From the NCBI RefSeq assembly GCF_002980555.1, contig NZ_PVBT01000005.1, positions 124,001-188,000 on the forward strand: DNA of 64,000 nucleotides. The letters run 5' to 3'. Source of the stretch: Phyllobacterium myrsinacearum. GTDB taxonomy: Bacteria; Pseudomonadota; Alphaproteobacteria; Rhizobiales; Rhizobiaceae. The position numbers and the translations under genes were made by a program. This document shows positions 54,740-63,874 of this stretch, in pieces. Under the pieces are notes generated by a model. That model did not search any database, was not told the origin of the DNA, and saw only the letters and a list, made by a program, of their open reading frames with translations. Each line of letters starts with the position of its first letter. The first letter of the stretch is position 1.

Positions 54740-55676
54740 GACCGCAATAGCGAACCTTCTTCCCGCGGATCGGACCACCGCCCGGCAGGCAGCCATCCGC
54801 GCCGCCAAACGCGAGGAGCGCGTGGCCTGGCAGCTGGCTGCACCGGCGATCCTGCTCATCATCGTCCTGATCCTGCTGCCGACGCTGGCCGTCTTCGTCT
54901 TCAGCCTGACCAATTACGAGCTCGGCTATGACGACTTCCAGTTCATCGGCCTCGACAATTATATCGAGCTCTTCGGCGACCGGACGTTCCTCATCTCGCT
55001 GAAGAACACCGCCGTCTACACCGCCATCGTCACACCCTTTTCCGTCTTCATCGGCCTTGGCGTAGCCCTGCTGATCGAGAGCGAGACGCGCGGGCGCGCC
55101 TTCTTCCGCACCGTGTACTTCCTGCCCGTCGCCTCGCTGCTGGTGGCCATGGCAACGGTGTTCCAGTACCTGCTGCACCCGACCATCGGCCCGGTCAACG
55201 CCATGCTGTCGATGCTGGGCATTGCCGGTCCCAACTGGCTGGGCAGCAGCAGCACCGTGCTGACCAGCCTGGCGATCATCGGCATCTGGCAGTCGGTCGG
55301 CTTCAACATGGTGCTGTTTCTCGCTGGCCTCACCGCCATCCCGCGCGAACTCTATGCCGCGGCGGAAGTGGACGGCGCCAAGGGCAGCTGGGAGCGCTTC
55401 CGCCTCGTCACCTGGCCGATGCTCGGACCGACGACCCTCTTCGTGACAACCATCAGCGTGATCAATGCGGTGAAGGTGTTCGAGACGGTCAAGACGCTGA
55501 CCGAAGGCGGCCCGAACAAGGCTTCGGAAGTGCTTCTGTGGACCATCTATCAGGAAGGCTTCGTCTATCTGCGCGTCGGCTATGCCTCGGCCATGACCGT
55601 CATCTTCCTCGCCTTCCTCATCGTGCTGATGCTCGTCCAATACCGGGTTCTCGACAGACGGGTGCACTACACATGA
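54732..55676 (+). CDS. ABC permease, UgpA/MalF type
   Basis: This 314-aa protein has six spans. The first follows a charged cytosolic N-terminus; the EAA loop is ELYAAAEVDGAKGSWERFRLVTWPMLGP (about 217-244). FDNFTNYEL-like sequence (FSLTNYELGY) after TM1 is typical of sugar and glycerol-3-phosphate transporters. The ATG at 54732 overlaps the ATPase stop, and the stop overlaps the next permease as ATGA. Confidence 0.92.
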   Translation: MHETAIANLLPADRTTARQAAIRAAKREERVAWQLAAPAILLIIVLILLPTLAVFVFSLTNYELGYDDFQFIGLDNYIELFGDRTFLISLKNTAVYTAIVTPFSVFIGLGVALLIESETRGRAFFRTVYFLPVASLLVAMATVFQYLLHPTIGPVNAMLSMLGIAGPNWLGSSSTVLTSLAIIGIWQSVGFNMVLFLAGLTAIPRELYAAAEVDGAKGSWERFRLVTWPMLGPTTLFVTTISVINAVKVFETVKTLTEGGPNKASEVLLWTIYQEGFVYLRVGYASAMTVIFLAFLIVLMLVQYRVLDRRVHYT

Positions 55677-56509
55677 GAAACACCGCCTTCTTCTCCATGC
55701 GCAACCTGCGTCTCGCCATGCTTTCGGCCGGAGCACTCGTTTTCCTTGCGCCCTATATCTGGATGATTTCCACCGCGGCGAAATCCCGCGAGGAAATCTT
55801 TTCCTCCTCGCTCACCCTTTTGCCGCAGCACTGGGCGCTGTGGGAAAACCTTGCCAAGGCGCTGACGCGGGTGCCGATGGGCCAGCTCCTGTGGAACGGG
55901 CTTGTCGTCTGCGGCCTGATCTTCTTCTTCCAGGTGGTCATCGCCATTCCCTGCGCCTATGCCATGGCCAAGCTGAAATTCCGCGCCGCCCGCACGATGA
56001 TGACGCTTGTCATGCTCGGGCTGCTCATCCCCATCCATGCCACCGCCCTGCCCATCTATGTCGCCCTGAACAAGGCCGGCATGCTCAACAGCTATTTTGC
56101 CCTGTCCGCGCCGTTTTTCATCTCGGTCTTCGGCATCTTCCTGTTCCTGCAGTTCTTCCGCGCCATGCCGGACGATCTGATTGCGGCCGCCCGGCTCGAT
56201 GGCATGTCGGAGCTTGCCATTGTCAACCGGGTGATCGTTCCCAATGCCTGGCCTGCGGTCACCGCCTTCGCCATCTTCTCGGTGGTCGCGCACTGGAACG
56301 ACCTGTTCTGGCCGCTCATCGTCATCACCGGCAGCGAACGGGCGACACCGCCGTTGGGCCTCCTGTTCTTCCGCGCCGCTGAAGCCGGCGACGATTACGG
56401 CGCGCTGATGGCCGCAACCCTCATCATCACCCTGCCGCTCGTTGCAGCCTTCCTGCTGGCGCAGCGGCGTTTCATCGAAGGCATCACCCTCACCGGCCTC
56501 AAAGGCTGA
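55673..56509 (+). CDS. ABC permease, UgpE/MalG type
   Basis: This 278-aa protein has six spans and an EAA loop AARLDGMSELAIVNRVIVPNAWPA (about 182-205). It pairs with the UgpA-like subunit. The start at 55673 (MRNTAFFS) overlaps the upstream stop as ATGA. The C-terminal IEGITLTGLKG is the usual end of MalG-type permeases. Confidence 0.92.
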   Translation: MRNTAFFSMRNLRLAMLSAGALVFLAPYIWMISTAAKSREEIFSSSLTLLPQHWALWENLAKALTRVPMGQLLWNGLVVCGLIFFFQVVIAIPCAYAMAKLKFRAARTMMTLVMLGLLIPIHATALPIYVALNKAGMLNSYFALSAPFFISVFGIFLFLQFFRAMPDDLIAAARLDGMSELAIVNRVIVPNAWPAVTAFAIFSVVAHWNDLFWPLIVITGSERATPPLGLLFFRAAEAGDDYGALMAATLIITLPLVAAFLLAQRRFIEGITLTGLKG

Positions 56510-56534
56510 CCGTTCCCAAGACCAGGAGATAACC

Positions 56535-57800
56535 ATGAGCTTCTTCCGAAAGACGATTGCGGCAGCCGCGATCGCCACCGCGTTCAGCGTTCCCGCTTTG
56601 GCGGAAACCACCCTCAACGTGCATTATCCGATGCCCGGTTTCTTCAAGGACGTGATGGATGTCATCTCCAAGAAGTTCATGGAAGAAAACCCCGATATCA
56701 AGATCAGCTTCGTCAGCCCCTCGGCCACCTATGAGGAAGGCATCCAGACGATCCTGCGGCAGGCGGGTACCGCCGAAATGCCCGATATCACCTTCATCGG
56801 CCTCAACCGCCTGCGCATGATTGCCGAGCGCGGCGTCAATGTCGACATGAAGCCGCTGATCGCCAAGGAGCCCGACATGGCGGCCCAGGGCTTCAGCGAC
56901 AACATCCTTCGCCTCGCTCAGGTCGGCGAGCAGCAGGTTGGCCTTGCCTTCGCCACCTCCAACCCGATCATGTACTACAATGCCGACCTGATCCGGCAGG
57001 CGGGCGGCAATCCCGACCAGCCGCCAAAGACCTGGGACGAGGTCATCACCCTCGGTGCCAAGGTCAAGGCGCTCGGCAACGGCAATGAAGGCATCGACTT
57101 CCGCTGGCAGGGCGACGACTGGATGTTCTCGGCCCTGCTGTTCGGCGCGGGCGGCACCATGCTTTCCCCGGATGAAAAGAAAGTCGCCTTCAACGGCCCG
57201 GAAGGCATCGCTGCCTTCAATCTCGTCAGCCGCCTCGTCAAGGAGGGCGGCATGCCTGTCCTGACCAAGCAGGCGGGCGAACAGGCCTTCGTTGCCGGCA
57301 AGGTTGGTCTTTCCTTCCAGACGACCGGCGCGCTGCGCAACACGATCAAGAATGTCGGCACGAAATTCGACCTGCGCACCGGACCGCTGCCGCTGCTCAA
57401 TCCGGAAAAGGGTCATCTGCCGACGGGCGGCAACGCCGTCGTCATCCTGACCAAGGACGCCGCCAAGCAGCAGGCCGCATGGAAATTCGCCAAGTTCGCC
57501 GCCGGTCCCTACGGCGCTTCGGTCGTGGTTCCCGGCACCGGCTATGTGCCGAACAATGAACTTGCGGCCAAGTCGCCGGAGTATCTTGCGGATTTCTACA
57601 AGCAGAACCCGCTGTTCCAGGCCGGGCTCAACCAGATGAACCGCATGATCCCCTGGTACGCCTTCCCCGGCACGAATGGTGTCAAGGTGACCCAGACCAT
57701 CGTCGACAACCTGTCGCGTGTCGTCGAACAGTCGGCCACACCGCAGGAAGCCTTGAACAACGCCGCCGACGAGGTCCAGAAGCTTCTGCCACGCCGCTGA
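56535..57800 (+). CDS. ABC substrate-binding protein, UgpB type
   Basis: This 421-aa periplasmic protein has a signal peptide MSFFRKTIAAAAIATAFSVP ending near ALA (24), then LNVHYPMPGFFKDVMDVISK and the family-1 solute-binding fold with PDITFIGLNRLRMIAERG and WYAFPGTNGVK. The start at 56535 has AGGAG ahead. The fold covers sugars, polyols, glycerol-3-phosphate and glycerophosphodiesters; the PHO box and the phosphodiesterase gene favour a phosphorus-containing ligand. It is the last gene of the five-gene operon and is followed by a terminator. Confidence 0.9.
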   Translation: MSFFRKTIAAAAIATAFSVPALAETTLNVHYPMPGFFKDVMDVISKKFMEENPDIKISFVSPSATYEEGIQTILRQAGTAEMPDITFIGLNRLRMIAERGVNVDMKPLIAKEPDMAAQGFSDNILRLAQVGEQQVGLAFATSNPIMYYNADLIRQAGGNPDQPPKTWDEVITLGAKVKALGNGNEGIDFRWQGDDWMFSALLFGAGGTMLSPDEKKVAFNGPEGIAAFNLVSRLVKEGGMPVLTKQAGEQAFVAGKVGLSFQTTGALRNTIKNVGTKFDLRTGPLPLLNPEKGHLPTGGNAVVILTKDAAKQQAAWKFAKFAAGPYGASVVVPGTGYVPNNELAAKSPEYLADFYKQNPLFQAGLNQMNRMIPWYAFPGTNGVKVTQTIVDNLSRVVEQSATPQEALNNAADEVQKLLPRR

Positions 57801-57815
57801 GGCTGACGCGATCAA

Positions 57816-57853
57816 GGACAGGCGCCCCGCCAAACCCGCCGGGGCGCCCGTCC
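57816..57853 (+). terminator. Terminator hairpin of the ABC operon
   Basis: GGCGCCCCG (57821-57829) pairs with CGGGGCGCC (57840-57848), extended by GGAC/GTCC past one mismatch. The U-tract is weak. Confidence 0.6.
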
Positions 57854-57866
57854 GCATCTGTCATAT

Positions 57867-57895
57867 TTGACACCTTGGTATAACGGTTTTGCAAT
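57867..57895 (+). promoter_or_regulatory. Sigma-70-like promoter of the PilZ gene
   Basis: TTGACA (57867-57872) and TGCAAT (57890-57895) are spaced by exactly 17 bases, right after the ABC-operon terminator. Transcription would start near 57902. Confidence 0.5.
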
Positions 57896-57995
57896 GGTTT
57901 GAGGCTATGACCATCAGGGACAACCACCGGCTTGAAATATGTATCCCGGATACGTACTCGCGCCGGATCATCAATCCTTGCTGGACCCATCATCG

Positions 57996-58337
57996 ATGCC
58001 ACCAACCGAATCCGGCCACAAGACGGAAAAGCGTATTGAGGAACGCAAGCGCACACGCCTGCGCTCAGGAAAGCTTGCAACGCTTGAAGGCCAGTTTCTG
58101 ACCGAGTGCCACTTTCACAACATTGCCGGCGGCGGCGCCCGCATCCGCACCGTGGGGCCCTGCGCCATTCCCAACCGCTTCTGGCTGTTCGACGACCAGT
58201 ATCGCGGGGCGCTGATGACCGAGATTGTCTGGCACCGGGATGGCGACTACGGCGTGCGCTTCATCGAGGATGCGCATGTGACGCCGCTGAGCGACGCGGT
58301 CCTCAGCGCCCTTGCCGGAAAATACTATTCTCTCTGA
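57996..58337 (+). CDS. PilZ-domain protein next to the flagellar operon
   Basis: This protein of about 113 aa has the c-di-GMP motif R17-x3-R21 in RKRTRLR, and then H-N42-I-A44-G-G-G47, where the usual D/N-x-S-x-x-G has Ala in place of Ser. Strands FWLFDDQYRGALMTEIVWHRDGDYGVRF fit a PilZ barrel. c-di-GMP binding is therefore likely but perhaps weakened. The start is uncertain: 57996 and 57939 are both in frame and neither has a clear ribosome site. It converges on the flagellar export operon, so a motility role is reasonable. Confidence 0.75.
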   Translation: MPPTESGHKTEKRIEERKRTRLRSGKLATLEGQFLTECHFHNIAGGGARIRTVGPCAIPNRFWLFDDQYRGALMTEIVWHRDGDYGVRFIEDAHVTPLSDAVLSALAGKYYSL

Positions 58338-58343
58338 AATGGC

Positions 58344-58829
58344 CTATGGCGCCGCTGGCGCCTGCCGCGACAGGCCCTTGGTGTTCTGGTCGCGGATTTC
58401 CTTGGCGGTGATGTAGTTGAACTGCTCGACCAGGAGATCGCGCACCAGCGGTTCGGGGAATTTGGCGTTGACCCCGTCAATGACCGATTGCTTGACGCTG
58501 GCAAACTCAACCTTCTGCACGTCTTTCACATCGGAAAAGTGGCCGTAGAACTGGCGGAAGATCTCGTCATTGATGAATGGCGCAACCGGCACGGTGACCA
58601 TTGCCTTGACGCGGCTGTCGAGCGTGTAGCCGAGCTGCACCACGATATAGCCCTCCACCGCCCCGTCCAGAATGATCGGGACGCTGAAACTATCGGTCTT
58701 GCCGAAATCGAGCACATCCTTGCTCTGCGAGGAAACGGCTGCGGTCGCCGAATTCTGCCACACGGCAAAATACAGCGATCCCAGCGCCACGCCGCAGATC
58801 CAGAGGCCGATCAGGACGATACGGATCAT
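58344..58829 (-). CDS. Single-span membrane protein ending the flagellar operon
   Basis: This 161-aa protein starts with one membrane helix (IVLIGLWICGVALGSLYFAVW) and has a periplasmic region without known motifs; the C-terminal half (LLVEQFNYITAKEIRDQ) is helical. Its start overlaps the FlgN-like gene as ATGA, so it belongs to the flagellar transcript. The single span plus periplasmic domain recalls FliL, but no alignment is evident. I do not recognise it further. Confidence 0.7.
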   Translation of the reverse strand: MIRIVLIGLWICGVALGSLYFAVWQNSATAAVSSQSKDVLDFGKTDSFSVPIILDGAVEGYIVVQLGYTLDSRVKAMVTVPVAPFINDEIFRQFYGHFSDVKDVQKVEFASVKQSVIDGVNAKFPEPLVRDLLVEQFNYITAKEIRDQNTKGLSRQAPAAP

Positions 58830-59263
58830 GCGCCCTGCCCGTTCCTCAACTGCTGGGCGGTATAGGTGCCGTCGGCTTCCTGCGTTTCCAGCGCATCGCG
58901 GATCAGGCCGGTCAGCTCGGTCACGGCCCGCAGATGCAGTTTGATGGCGTCACAATTGCGGTCCAGCTTCTGCTTCAAGGCATCCAGCACCGGCTGCAGC
59001 GATTTCAGCGCCGGTACCCCGGCGGTTTTCGCGGCCTTGTTCATCGCCTTGTTGAAATCCCGCAGGCCGCGGCTCTTGTGCGCGTTGATTTCGGCGAGAT
59101 CGATGGTCTCCCCGTCGAGCAGCAGGTTGGTTTCGCGCTCGACGACCTCTTCAAGGCGCTTGATGGCGAAGAGGACAGGCTCAAGCGCCGGTTCGATCTC
59201 GGGTACAAGGGGAGCGTGTTCGATCACGGTGCCGTTCTCTTCATTATCGTTGATTATATCCAT
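58826..59263 (-). CDS. Helical FlgN-like flagellar protein
   Basis: This 145-aa acidic protein is almost wholly alpha-helical with heptads (IKRLEEVVERETNLLLDGETI, LDALKQKLDRNCDAIKLHLRAVTEL). The order of a long N-terminal helix with ERET..L..gd and a C-terminal N...I..hl..v..l matches FlgN-type chaperones of hook-associated proteins. The ATG at 59263 is chosen because GGAGG lies eight bases ahead; 59269 would be too close. Its stop overlaps the next start. Confidence 0.6.
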   Translation of the reverse strand: MDIINDNEENGTVIEHAPLVPEIEPALEPVLFAIKRLEEVVERETNLLLDGETIDLAEINAHKSRGLRDFNKAMNKAAKTAGVPALKSLQPVLDALKQKLDRNCDAIKLHLRAVTELTGLIRDALETQEADGTYTAQQLRNGQGA

Positions 59264-59289
59264 ATTCATTTCCTCCAATCTTGCCGGCA

Positions 59290-59850
59290 TCAGCCCCGTT
59301 TGATCGCGTCAAGAGGTTTCGTCGTCTTCAATTGCTTGTGAATGAGTTGCCGTTCGATCTGGTACAAAATGACATTCGGGTCCGGGCTCTGATCGCCCGG
59401 GATTGCAGGCGCGGCGCTCGCCGCCGCGGTCTTCGCCTTGTTGGCGCTTTGCTGTTCGAGCATCCGCGCCACGCCGATGCCGCCGGCATCGGCCATCTGC
59501 TTGGCCACAGCCTCTGCCATCATCGATTTCCAGTAATCACCGGCAATGCCCTTGCCGAACACGGCCTGGTTGTCACCGGTAAACATGGATTCGACAAAGG
59601 ATTGCAGCATGAATGACTCGAATTTCTTGTAGGCGGGGTTCGGCGCGCCCGGCGCGCTGGTGCTCCCGATGGAAACCGTCGGTGTCCCGGCCTGCTGGAT
59701 GGATGCAAATGTCTCGCGCGACAGCCGTGTCTGGGCTTCGACGCGCGCCGCGGCAAGGCTGCGCAGCTTCTCGACCGACGCCTGCAGGGTTGCCGGATCG
59801 GCCGCATTGGCAACATCCAGCACCAGATCGGAAGGTGGATTAATGGCCAT
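59290..59850 (-). CDS. Rod-binding (FlgJ N-domain) protein
   Basis: This 186-aa protein contains FESFMLQSFVESMFTG followed by GDYWKSMMAEAVAKQMADAGGIG (about 75-127), the rod-capping pattern of the FlgJ N-terminal domain. It lacks the muramidase domain of enterobacterial FlgJ, as is usual in alphaproteobacteria, which use a separate lytic enzyme. It sits in the flagellar export operon 49 bp downstream of the coiled-coil gene. Confidence 0.8.
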   Translation of the reverse strand: MAINPPSDLVLDVANAADPATLQASVEKLRSLAAARVEAQTRLSRETFASIQQAGTPTVSIGSTSAPGAPNPAYKKFESFMLQSFVESMFTGDNQAVFGKGIAGDYWKSMMAEAVAKQMADAGGIGVARMLEQQSANKAKTAAASAAPAIPGDQSPDPNVILYQIERQLIHKQLKTTKPLDAIKRG

Positions 59851-59899
59851 CGGTCACTGTCCCATCGTGTTTCATGCTTCGTACCTTAGCGCGCCAAAC

Positions 59900-60310
59900 T
59901 TACGGGAGGCTTGTGCCGCCAACGATTGTATGGATGACATATTCCTCGATTTCCTCGGCGGACGCGGCCCGTTCCATCTCCTGTTCCAGCTGGCGCAGGC
60001 GACCGCGCAGGATGTCGATGGTGCGCGATACCGCCAAAAGGTCGCGTTTTTCCCGCACCATCCGCTCGGACAGGCCTGCCTGCTTCGCCTTGTTGGTTTC
60101 CAGCCGCTTCATGATGAGATCGGCCGGGACGATCCCCGCGCCATTCTCGAAGCGGTCATTCTGCATCCTGAACAGCGCCGCATTCTCTTCCGTGATGGCA
60201 CCGAACTGCGCATTCAGCCGCGACAGCTCCATCTCGTGCCGGGCCTTGGCCAGCACCTGCAGTTTGATCATTCCCCGCAGGGATTGGCGTGAACCGGGCT
60301 TGATGCTCAT
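59900..60310 (-). CDS. Coiled-coil flagellar protein, FliJ-like candidate
   Basis: This 136-aa basic protein is predicted to be one long helical hairpin (MIKLQVLAKARHEMELSRL and DILRGRLRQLEQEMERAASAEE), which is what FliJ, the central stalk of the export ATPase, looks like. There is no sequence motif to confirm this. The start lies one base from the fliR stop. An alternative is a lineage-specific flagellar assembly protein. Confidence 0.55.
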   Translation of the reverse strand: MSIKPGSRQSLRGMIKLQVLAKARHEMELSRLNAQFGAITEENAALFRMQNDRFENGAGIVPADLIMKRLETNKAKQAGLSERMVREKRDLLAVSRTIDILRGRLRQLEQEMERAASAEEIEEYVIHTIVGGTSLP

Positions 60311-60311
60311 G

Positions 60312-61070
60312 TCAGAAGTTCCGCAGATAGGTGCCGGCCTCGCTGGTGAAGAAGCGCAGGAGATCCGGCATGCTGAAGTAGAGAAGCATCATGCCTCCGG
60401 CGAGAACGAAGGGCATGGAGATGAAGTAGACGGGAATGGTCGGCGTCAGCTTATTGATCAGCCCGACCGCAATATTCACCACGACGGCGAAGACAATGAA
60501 GGGCGCGGCGATGCGGATGGTGCTGAAGAAGGCCTTGGACAGCGTATCGGTGAGATTGACCATGGCGGTCGCCGGCTGGAAAACCCCATCCACCGGAATG
60601 GCCGAATAGGATGAAAGCAAAGCGCGCAGCACTTCCAGATGCAGGTCCATCACGAAGAACATCAGCAATGCCGACAAGGTGACGATGGTGGCGACGGCCG
60701 CCTGCGCTTCCTCCGATTCGATGCCCGCCCCCGGCGCGCCGGAATAGCCCGTCGCCATGGCGATGGTATTGGCCATGAACTGCAGGGCCCAGAAATACAT
60801 GCGCGCCAGAATGCCGATCAGCGCGCCCACGATGGCTTCGATGACGATGATGCGCATCAGGACGAGCGGCGCGGCATTGGCCACCGGCGCCATCTGCTTG
60901 AACACCAGCGGCACCACCATGAGCGAACAGGCCAGGGCGAGGAAGAGCCGTATCTGCAGCGGAATGCGCGGGCTGGAAATGCCCGGCATCACCAGAAGGC
61001 ACGAACCGACGCGGGCGAACACCAGAAAGGCGGCGATCACCATGTCGCTGAGCGCCAGGTTCTGCAGCAT
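60312..61070 (-). CDS. fliR: Flagellar export gate protein FliR
   Basis: This 252-aa protein has about six spans and is part of the FliPQR export gate. Markers are FLVFARVGSCLLVMPG (16-31), PLQIRLFLALACSLMV and the C-terminal GLINKLTPTIPVYFISMPFVLAGGM. It starts 11 bp after flhA and belongs to the same operon. Confidence 0.94.
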   Translation of the reverse strand: MLQNLALSDMVIAAFLVFARVGSCLLVMPGISSPRIPLQIRLFLALACSLMVVPLVFKQMAPVANAAPLVLMRIIVIEAIVGALIGILARMYFWALQFMANTIAMATGYSGAPGAGIESEEAQAAVATIVTLSALLMFFVMDLHLEVLRALLSSYSAIPVDGVFQPATAMVNLTDTLSKAFFSTIRIAAPFIVFAVVVNIAVGLINKLTPTIPVYFISMPFVLAGGMMLLYFSMPDLLRFFTSEAGTYLRNF

Positions 61071-61081
61071 GGGTCAGGGCC

Positions 61082-63172
61082 TCACGAGATCGTGCCGAGC
61101 GAACGCACTTCGACGCCACGGGCAATCTCGACATGGGACAGCACGGACAGCGTGGCGAACAGCCGCTCGATGATCATGCGGATATAGGGCCGTGCCTCCG
61201 GCGAGGCGACGAGCACGAAGCGCTCGCCCGCGTCCAGATGCTTGCGGATCGCGGTGCTGGCCTCGGTGCCGAACTGCTCGAGCAGGCGCGGGTCGATGTC
61301 GAACTCGACGATTTCACCCTTGGCATCGCGCTTCAGGCTCTGGTGGAACACCATGTCCCAGCGGTTGCCGAGGCGCAGCACGCTGAGCACGCCATTGTCC
61401 GCCAGATCGCCGCAGATCTGCTGCGACATGCGCATGCGCACATGCTCGACGATCATTTCCGCACGGCGGATATGCGGCGCGACCTCCGCGATGGCTTCCA
61501 GGATCAGGTTGAGATTGCGGATCGACACCCGTTCCGACAGCAGCAGCTTGAGCACGGCCTGCAGGCCGGAATAGGACAGATGCACGGGGCAGATATCGTC
61601 GAGCAGCTTGCGGTATTCCGGGCCGAGCCGGTCGAGAAGGGCCCGCATGTCCTTGTAGGACAGCAGCTGCGCCAGGTTGTTGCGGACGATCTCGCTCAGG
61701 TGGGTCAGCAGCACCGAGAGATTGTCGACGGTCATGTAGTTGTCGCGCTTCAGGTCGGCGGCAAAGGTTTCCGGCACCGAATAGGCCTTCATGCCGAAGG
61801 CGGGCTCGCGCACCTCTTCACCCGGAATTTCCGGAATGGGCCGGTCGCCGGGGATCACCAGGATTTCACCGACCCGCAGCTCCTGCGAGACCACAACCGT
61901 GCCGTGGATCTTGATGCGATAGACCTTCGGCGGGATGAGGAAATCATCGGTCACCTTGATCTCGGGAACCACGAAACCGTATTCGGTGGCGAATTTCTTG
62001 CGCATCTTGTTGACACGGTGCGCCAGCTCCAGCTGCGAGGCCATCAGGCGGGTCGACAGCTGCTTGCCGAGGCACAGCTCGATCTGTGCGGTTTCCAGCG
62101 AGGCGCGGACCGAGTTGCGGTCCTCGTCCTCGGCCTCCTTCTTGCGGGCGTTCTGTTCAGCCACGGCTGCTGCCGCCACCCGGGCGATCTTGCGCGGAAC
62201 GGCAATGCCGATGGCGACAAGACCAAGGGCGAGAATAAAGAACGGGAATGCTGGCAGTCCCGGCAGGACACCCAAAACGAACAGCAGGAGCGCAGCGACG
62301 AACAGGGCCTTGGGATAGGCGCCGAGCTGGCCGAAGACGGCCTTGTCGGTGGAGCCGCGCGTGCCGCCCTTGGACACGAGCAGGCCAGCCGCCAGCGAGA
62401 CGATCAGCGCCGGAATCTGCGTGACCAGACCGTCGCCGACCGACAGTTTGGTGAAGACGTCGGCCGCCTGGCTGACTTCCATGCCATGGCGGGTGACGCC
62501 GATGATGATGCCGCCGAAAATATTCACGGCGGTGATGATGAGGCCGGCAATGGCGTCGCCGCGCACGAATTTCGACGCACCGTCCATCGAACCGAAGAAC
62601 GCGCTCTCCTCTTCCAGCTCGCGGCGGCGGTGCTGCGCTTCCTTTTCGTCGATCAGGCCGGAGGAAAGATCCGCATCGATCGCCATCTGCTTGCCGGGAA
62701 TGGCATCGAGCGTGAAGCGCGCGCCGACCTCCGCGATGCGCGTGGCACCCTTGGTGATGACGAGAAAATTGACGATGATCAGGATGGCAAAGACCACGAG
62801 ACCGATGACGAAGTCGCCGCCCATGACGAACTGGGAGAAACCGTGGATCACCTGCCCCGCGGCGGCATAGCCTTCATCGCCATGGGTGAGGATGACGCGG
62901 GTTGTCGCGATGTTGAGCGACAGGCGCATCATGGTGGCAATCAGCAGCACCGTCGGAAATGCCGAGAAATCGAGCGGGCGCTGAATCCACAGGGACACCA
63001 TGAGAATGAGAACCGAGAGCGCAATGGAAAAGGCAAGGCCGATATCGAGCACCATCGGCGAGACGGGCAGAAAGAGCACGGTCAGAATGATGACGATGCC
63101 AAGCGCCAAACCGACGTCGCTGCCGGTCAGATAGCCCTTGTCGCCCAGTTTCTTTACGGCAGCCTGTTGCAC
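61082..63172 (-). CDS. flhA: Flagellar export protein FlhA
   Basis: This 696-aa protein is the ion-channel and docking platform of the flagellar export apparatus. The N-terminal half has about eight spans; the FHIPEP-region hallmark [26 protein letters not shown] lies near 143-168, followed by GAMDGA-like [19 protein letters not shown]. The C-terminal half is the cytoplasmic domain that binds chaperones. The start is GTG at 63172, with AGGAG seven bases ahead. It is separated from fliQ by an unusual 419-bp gap. Confidence 0.95.
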   Translation of the reverse strand: MQQAAVKKLGDKGYLTGSDVGLALGIVIILTVLFLPVSPMVLDIGLAFSIALSVLILMVSLWIQRPLDFSAFPTVLLIATMMRLSLNIATTRVILTHGDEGYAAAGQVIHGFSQFVMGGDFVIGLVVFAILIIVNFLVITKGATRIAEVGARFTLDAIPGKQMAIDADLSSGLIDEKEAQHRRRELEEESAFFGSMDGASKFVRGDAIAGLIITAVNIFGGIIIGVTRHGMEVSQAADVFTKLSVGDGLVTQIPALIVSLAAGLLVSKGGTRGSTDKAVFGQLGAYPKALFVAALLLFVLGVLPGLPAFPFFILALGLVAIGIAVPRKIARVAAAAVAEQNARKKEAEDEDRNSVRASLETAQIELCLGKQLSTRLMASQLELAHRVNKMRKKFATEYGFVVPEIKVTDDFLIPPKVYRIKIHGTVVVSQELRVGEILVIPGDRPIPEIPGEEVREPAFGMKAYSVPETFAADLKRDNYMTVDNLSVLLTHLSEIVRNNLAQLLSYKDMRALLDRLGPEYRKLLDDICPVHLSYSGLQAVLKLLLSERVSIRNLNLILEAIAEVAPHIRRAEMIVEHVRMRMSQQICGDLADNGVLSVLRLGNRWDMVFHQSLKRDAKGEIVEFDIDPRLLEQFGTEASTAIRKHLDAGERFVLVASPEARPYIRMIIERLFATLSVLSHVEIARGVEVRSLGTIS

Positions 63173-63289
63173 AGCATTCTCCTATGATCGCTGCAAGCAT
63201 AGGGAGCGAAGCTTACGCGAAGCCAAAGCGGCCGCGCTGGCTGGTTGCCACGCCCGCTTCTGCGTCTGGCTGTTGAAAGAGGAGAATGA

Positions 63290-63501
63290 CGGGCGGTCCT
63301 TGGAACGCGGGTCTTGGGTTATGCTGTATGCGATGCTTGCGATCCAAGGACCACCCGCTCCGGCGGTTTTGAGGTTTTACCCAATGGGCCAGCATTGAGC
63401 CAAACCTCCCCGGCCGCACAGGTTTTCTTCCCCGTGAGGCCGAAGCGCCGGTCCTTTCCCGACTTTCGAAAGTTTCCGGAAGCATTCCCGCCGGAAAGGA
63501 C
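63290..63501. repeat. Cluster of three nested palindromes between fliQ and flhA
   Basis: First unit: 19-base arms at 63290-63308 and 63339-63357 match at 17 of 19 positions (core GGTCCTTGGA/TCCAAGGACC) with a 30-base loop. Second unit: GAGGTTT (63371-63377) with AAACCTC (63402-63408), enclosing CAATG/CATTG with symmetric 4-base internal loops. Third unit: GTCCTTTCC (63451-63459) with GGAAAGGAC (63493-63501), enclosing the perfect palindrome ACTTTCGAAAGT (63462-63473). The three units fill half of the 419-bp gap (63173-63591). They look like a mosaic of palindromic units of the kind dispersed in rhizobial genomes. I see no convincing gene; 63213-63503 is open on the minus strand but is made of the repeats. 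Confidence 0.65.
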
Positions 63502-63591
63502 ACGAGAAAGATAACTTGGGTTGGGAGAACGTGGATAAGTTGGCGTGGTTTTTATTTGGGTGGAAAAATTACAGTGCGCGGTTCGACAGGC

Positions 63592-63858
63592 TCAAAAGCC
63601 CTTTTCGATCCGCGAATAGGTGAGCAGGGTCAGCGTGTTGATCTGCGAGCCGACGAAGGGAGCCGTCAGCGCCAGCACGGCGAGAATGACGATGATCTTC
63701 GGAACGAAGGTCAGCGTGACTTCCTGGATTTGGGTCAGGGCCTGGAACAGGGCGATGATGACGCCTGCCAGCATGGCGGCGCCCACGGCCGGGCCAGCGG
63801 CGACAATCACCGTCCAGATCGCCTGGTTGACGATGTCGAGCGCATCGGCCTCATTCAT
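63592..63858 (-). CDS. fliQ: Flagellar export gate protein FliQ
   Basis: This 88-aa protein has two spans and the FliQ pattern MNEADALDIVNQAIWTVIVAAGP...ALTQIQEVTLTFVPKI, where Q-I-Q-E is the family hallmark. It starts 16 bp after flgD, and the repeat-filled gap separates it from flhA. The ribosome site is weak, so coupling to flgD is likely. Confidence 0.95.
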   Translation of the reverse strand: MNEADALDIVNQAIWTVIVAAGPAVGAAMLAGVIIALFQALTQIQEVTLTFVPKIIVILAVLALTAPFVGSQINTLTLLTYSRIEKGF

Positions 63859-63874
63859 AGTCGGCGGCGGGCGG

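Noticed and set aside
57857-57874. Second PHO-like sequence (CTGTCAT followed by TTTGACACC)
   Set aside because: Only one good unit; the following bases are better explained as the -35 of a standard promoter.
61133-63187. 684-codon open frame antisense to flhA
   Set aside because: Same shadow composition; flhA is unambiguous on the other strand.
63213-63503. 96-codon open frame between fliQ and flhA
   Set aside because: It coincides with the palindromic repeats, has no convincing ribosome site and its composition is that of the inverted repeats.
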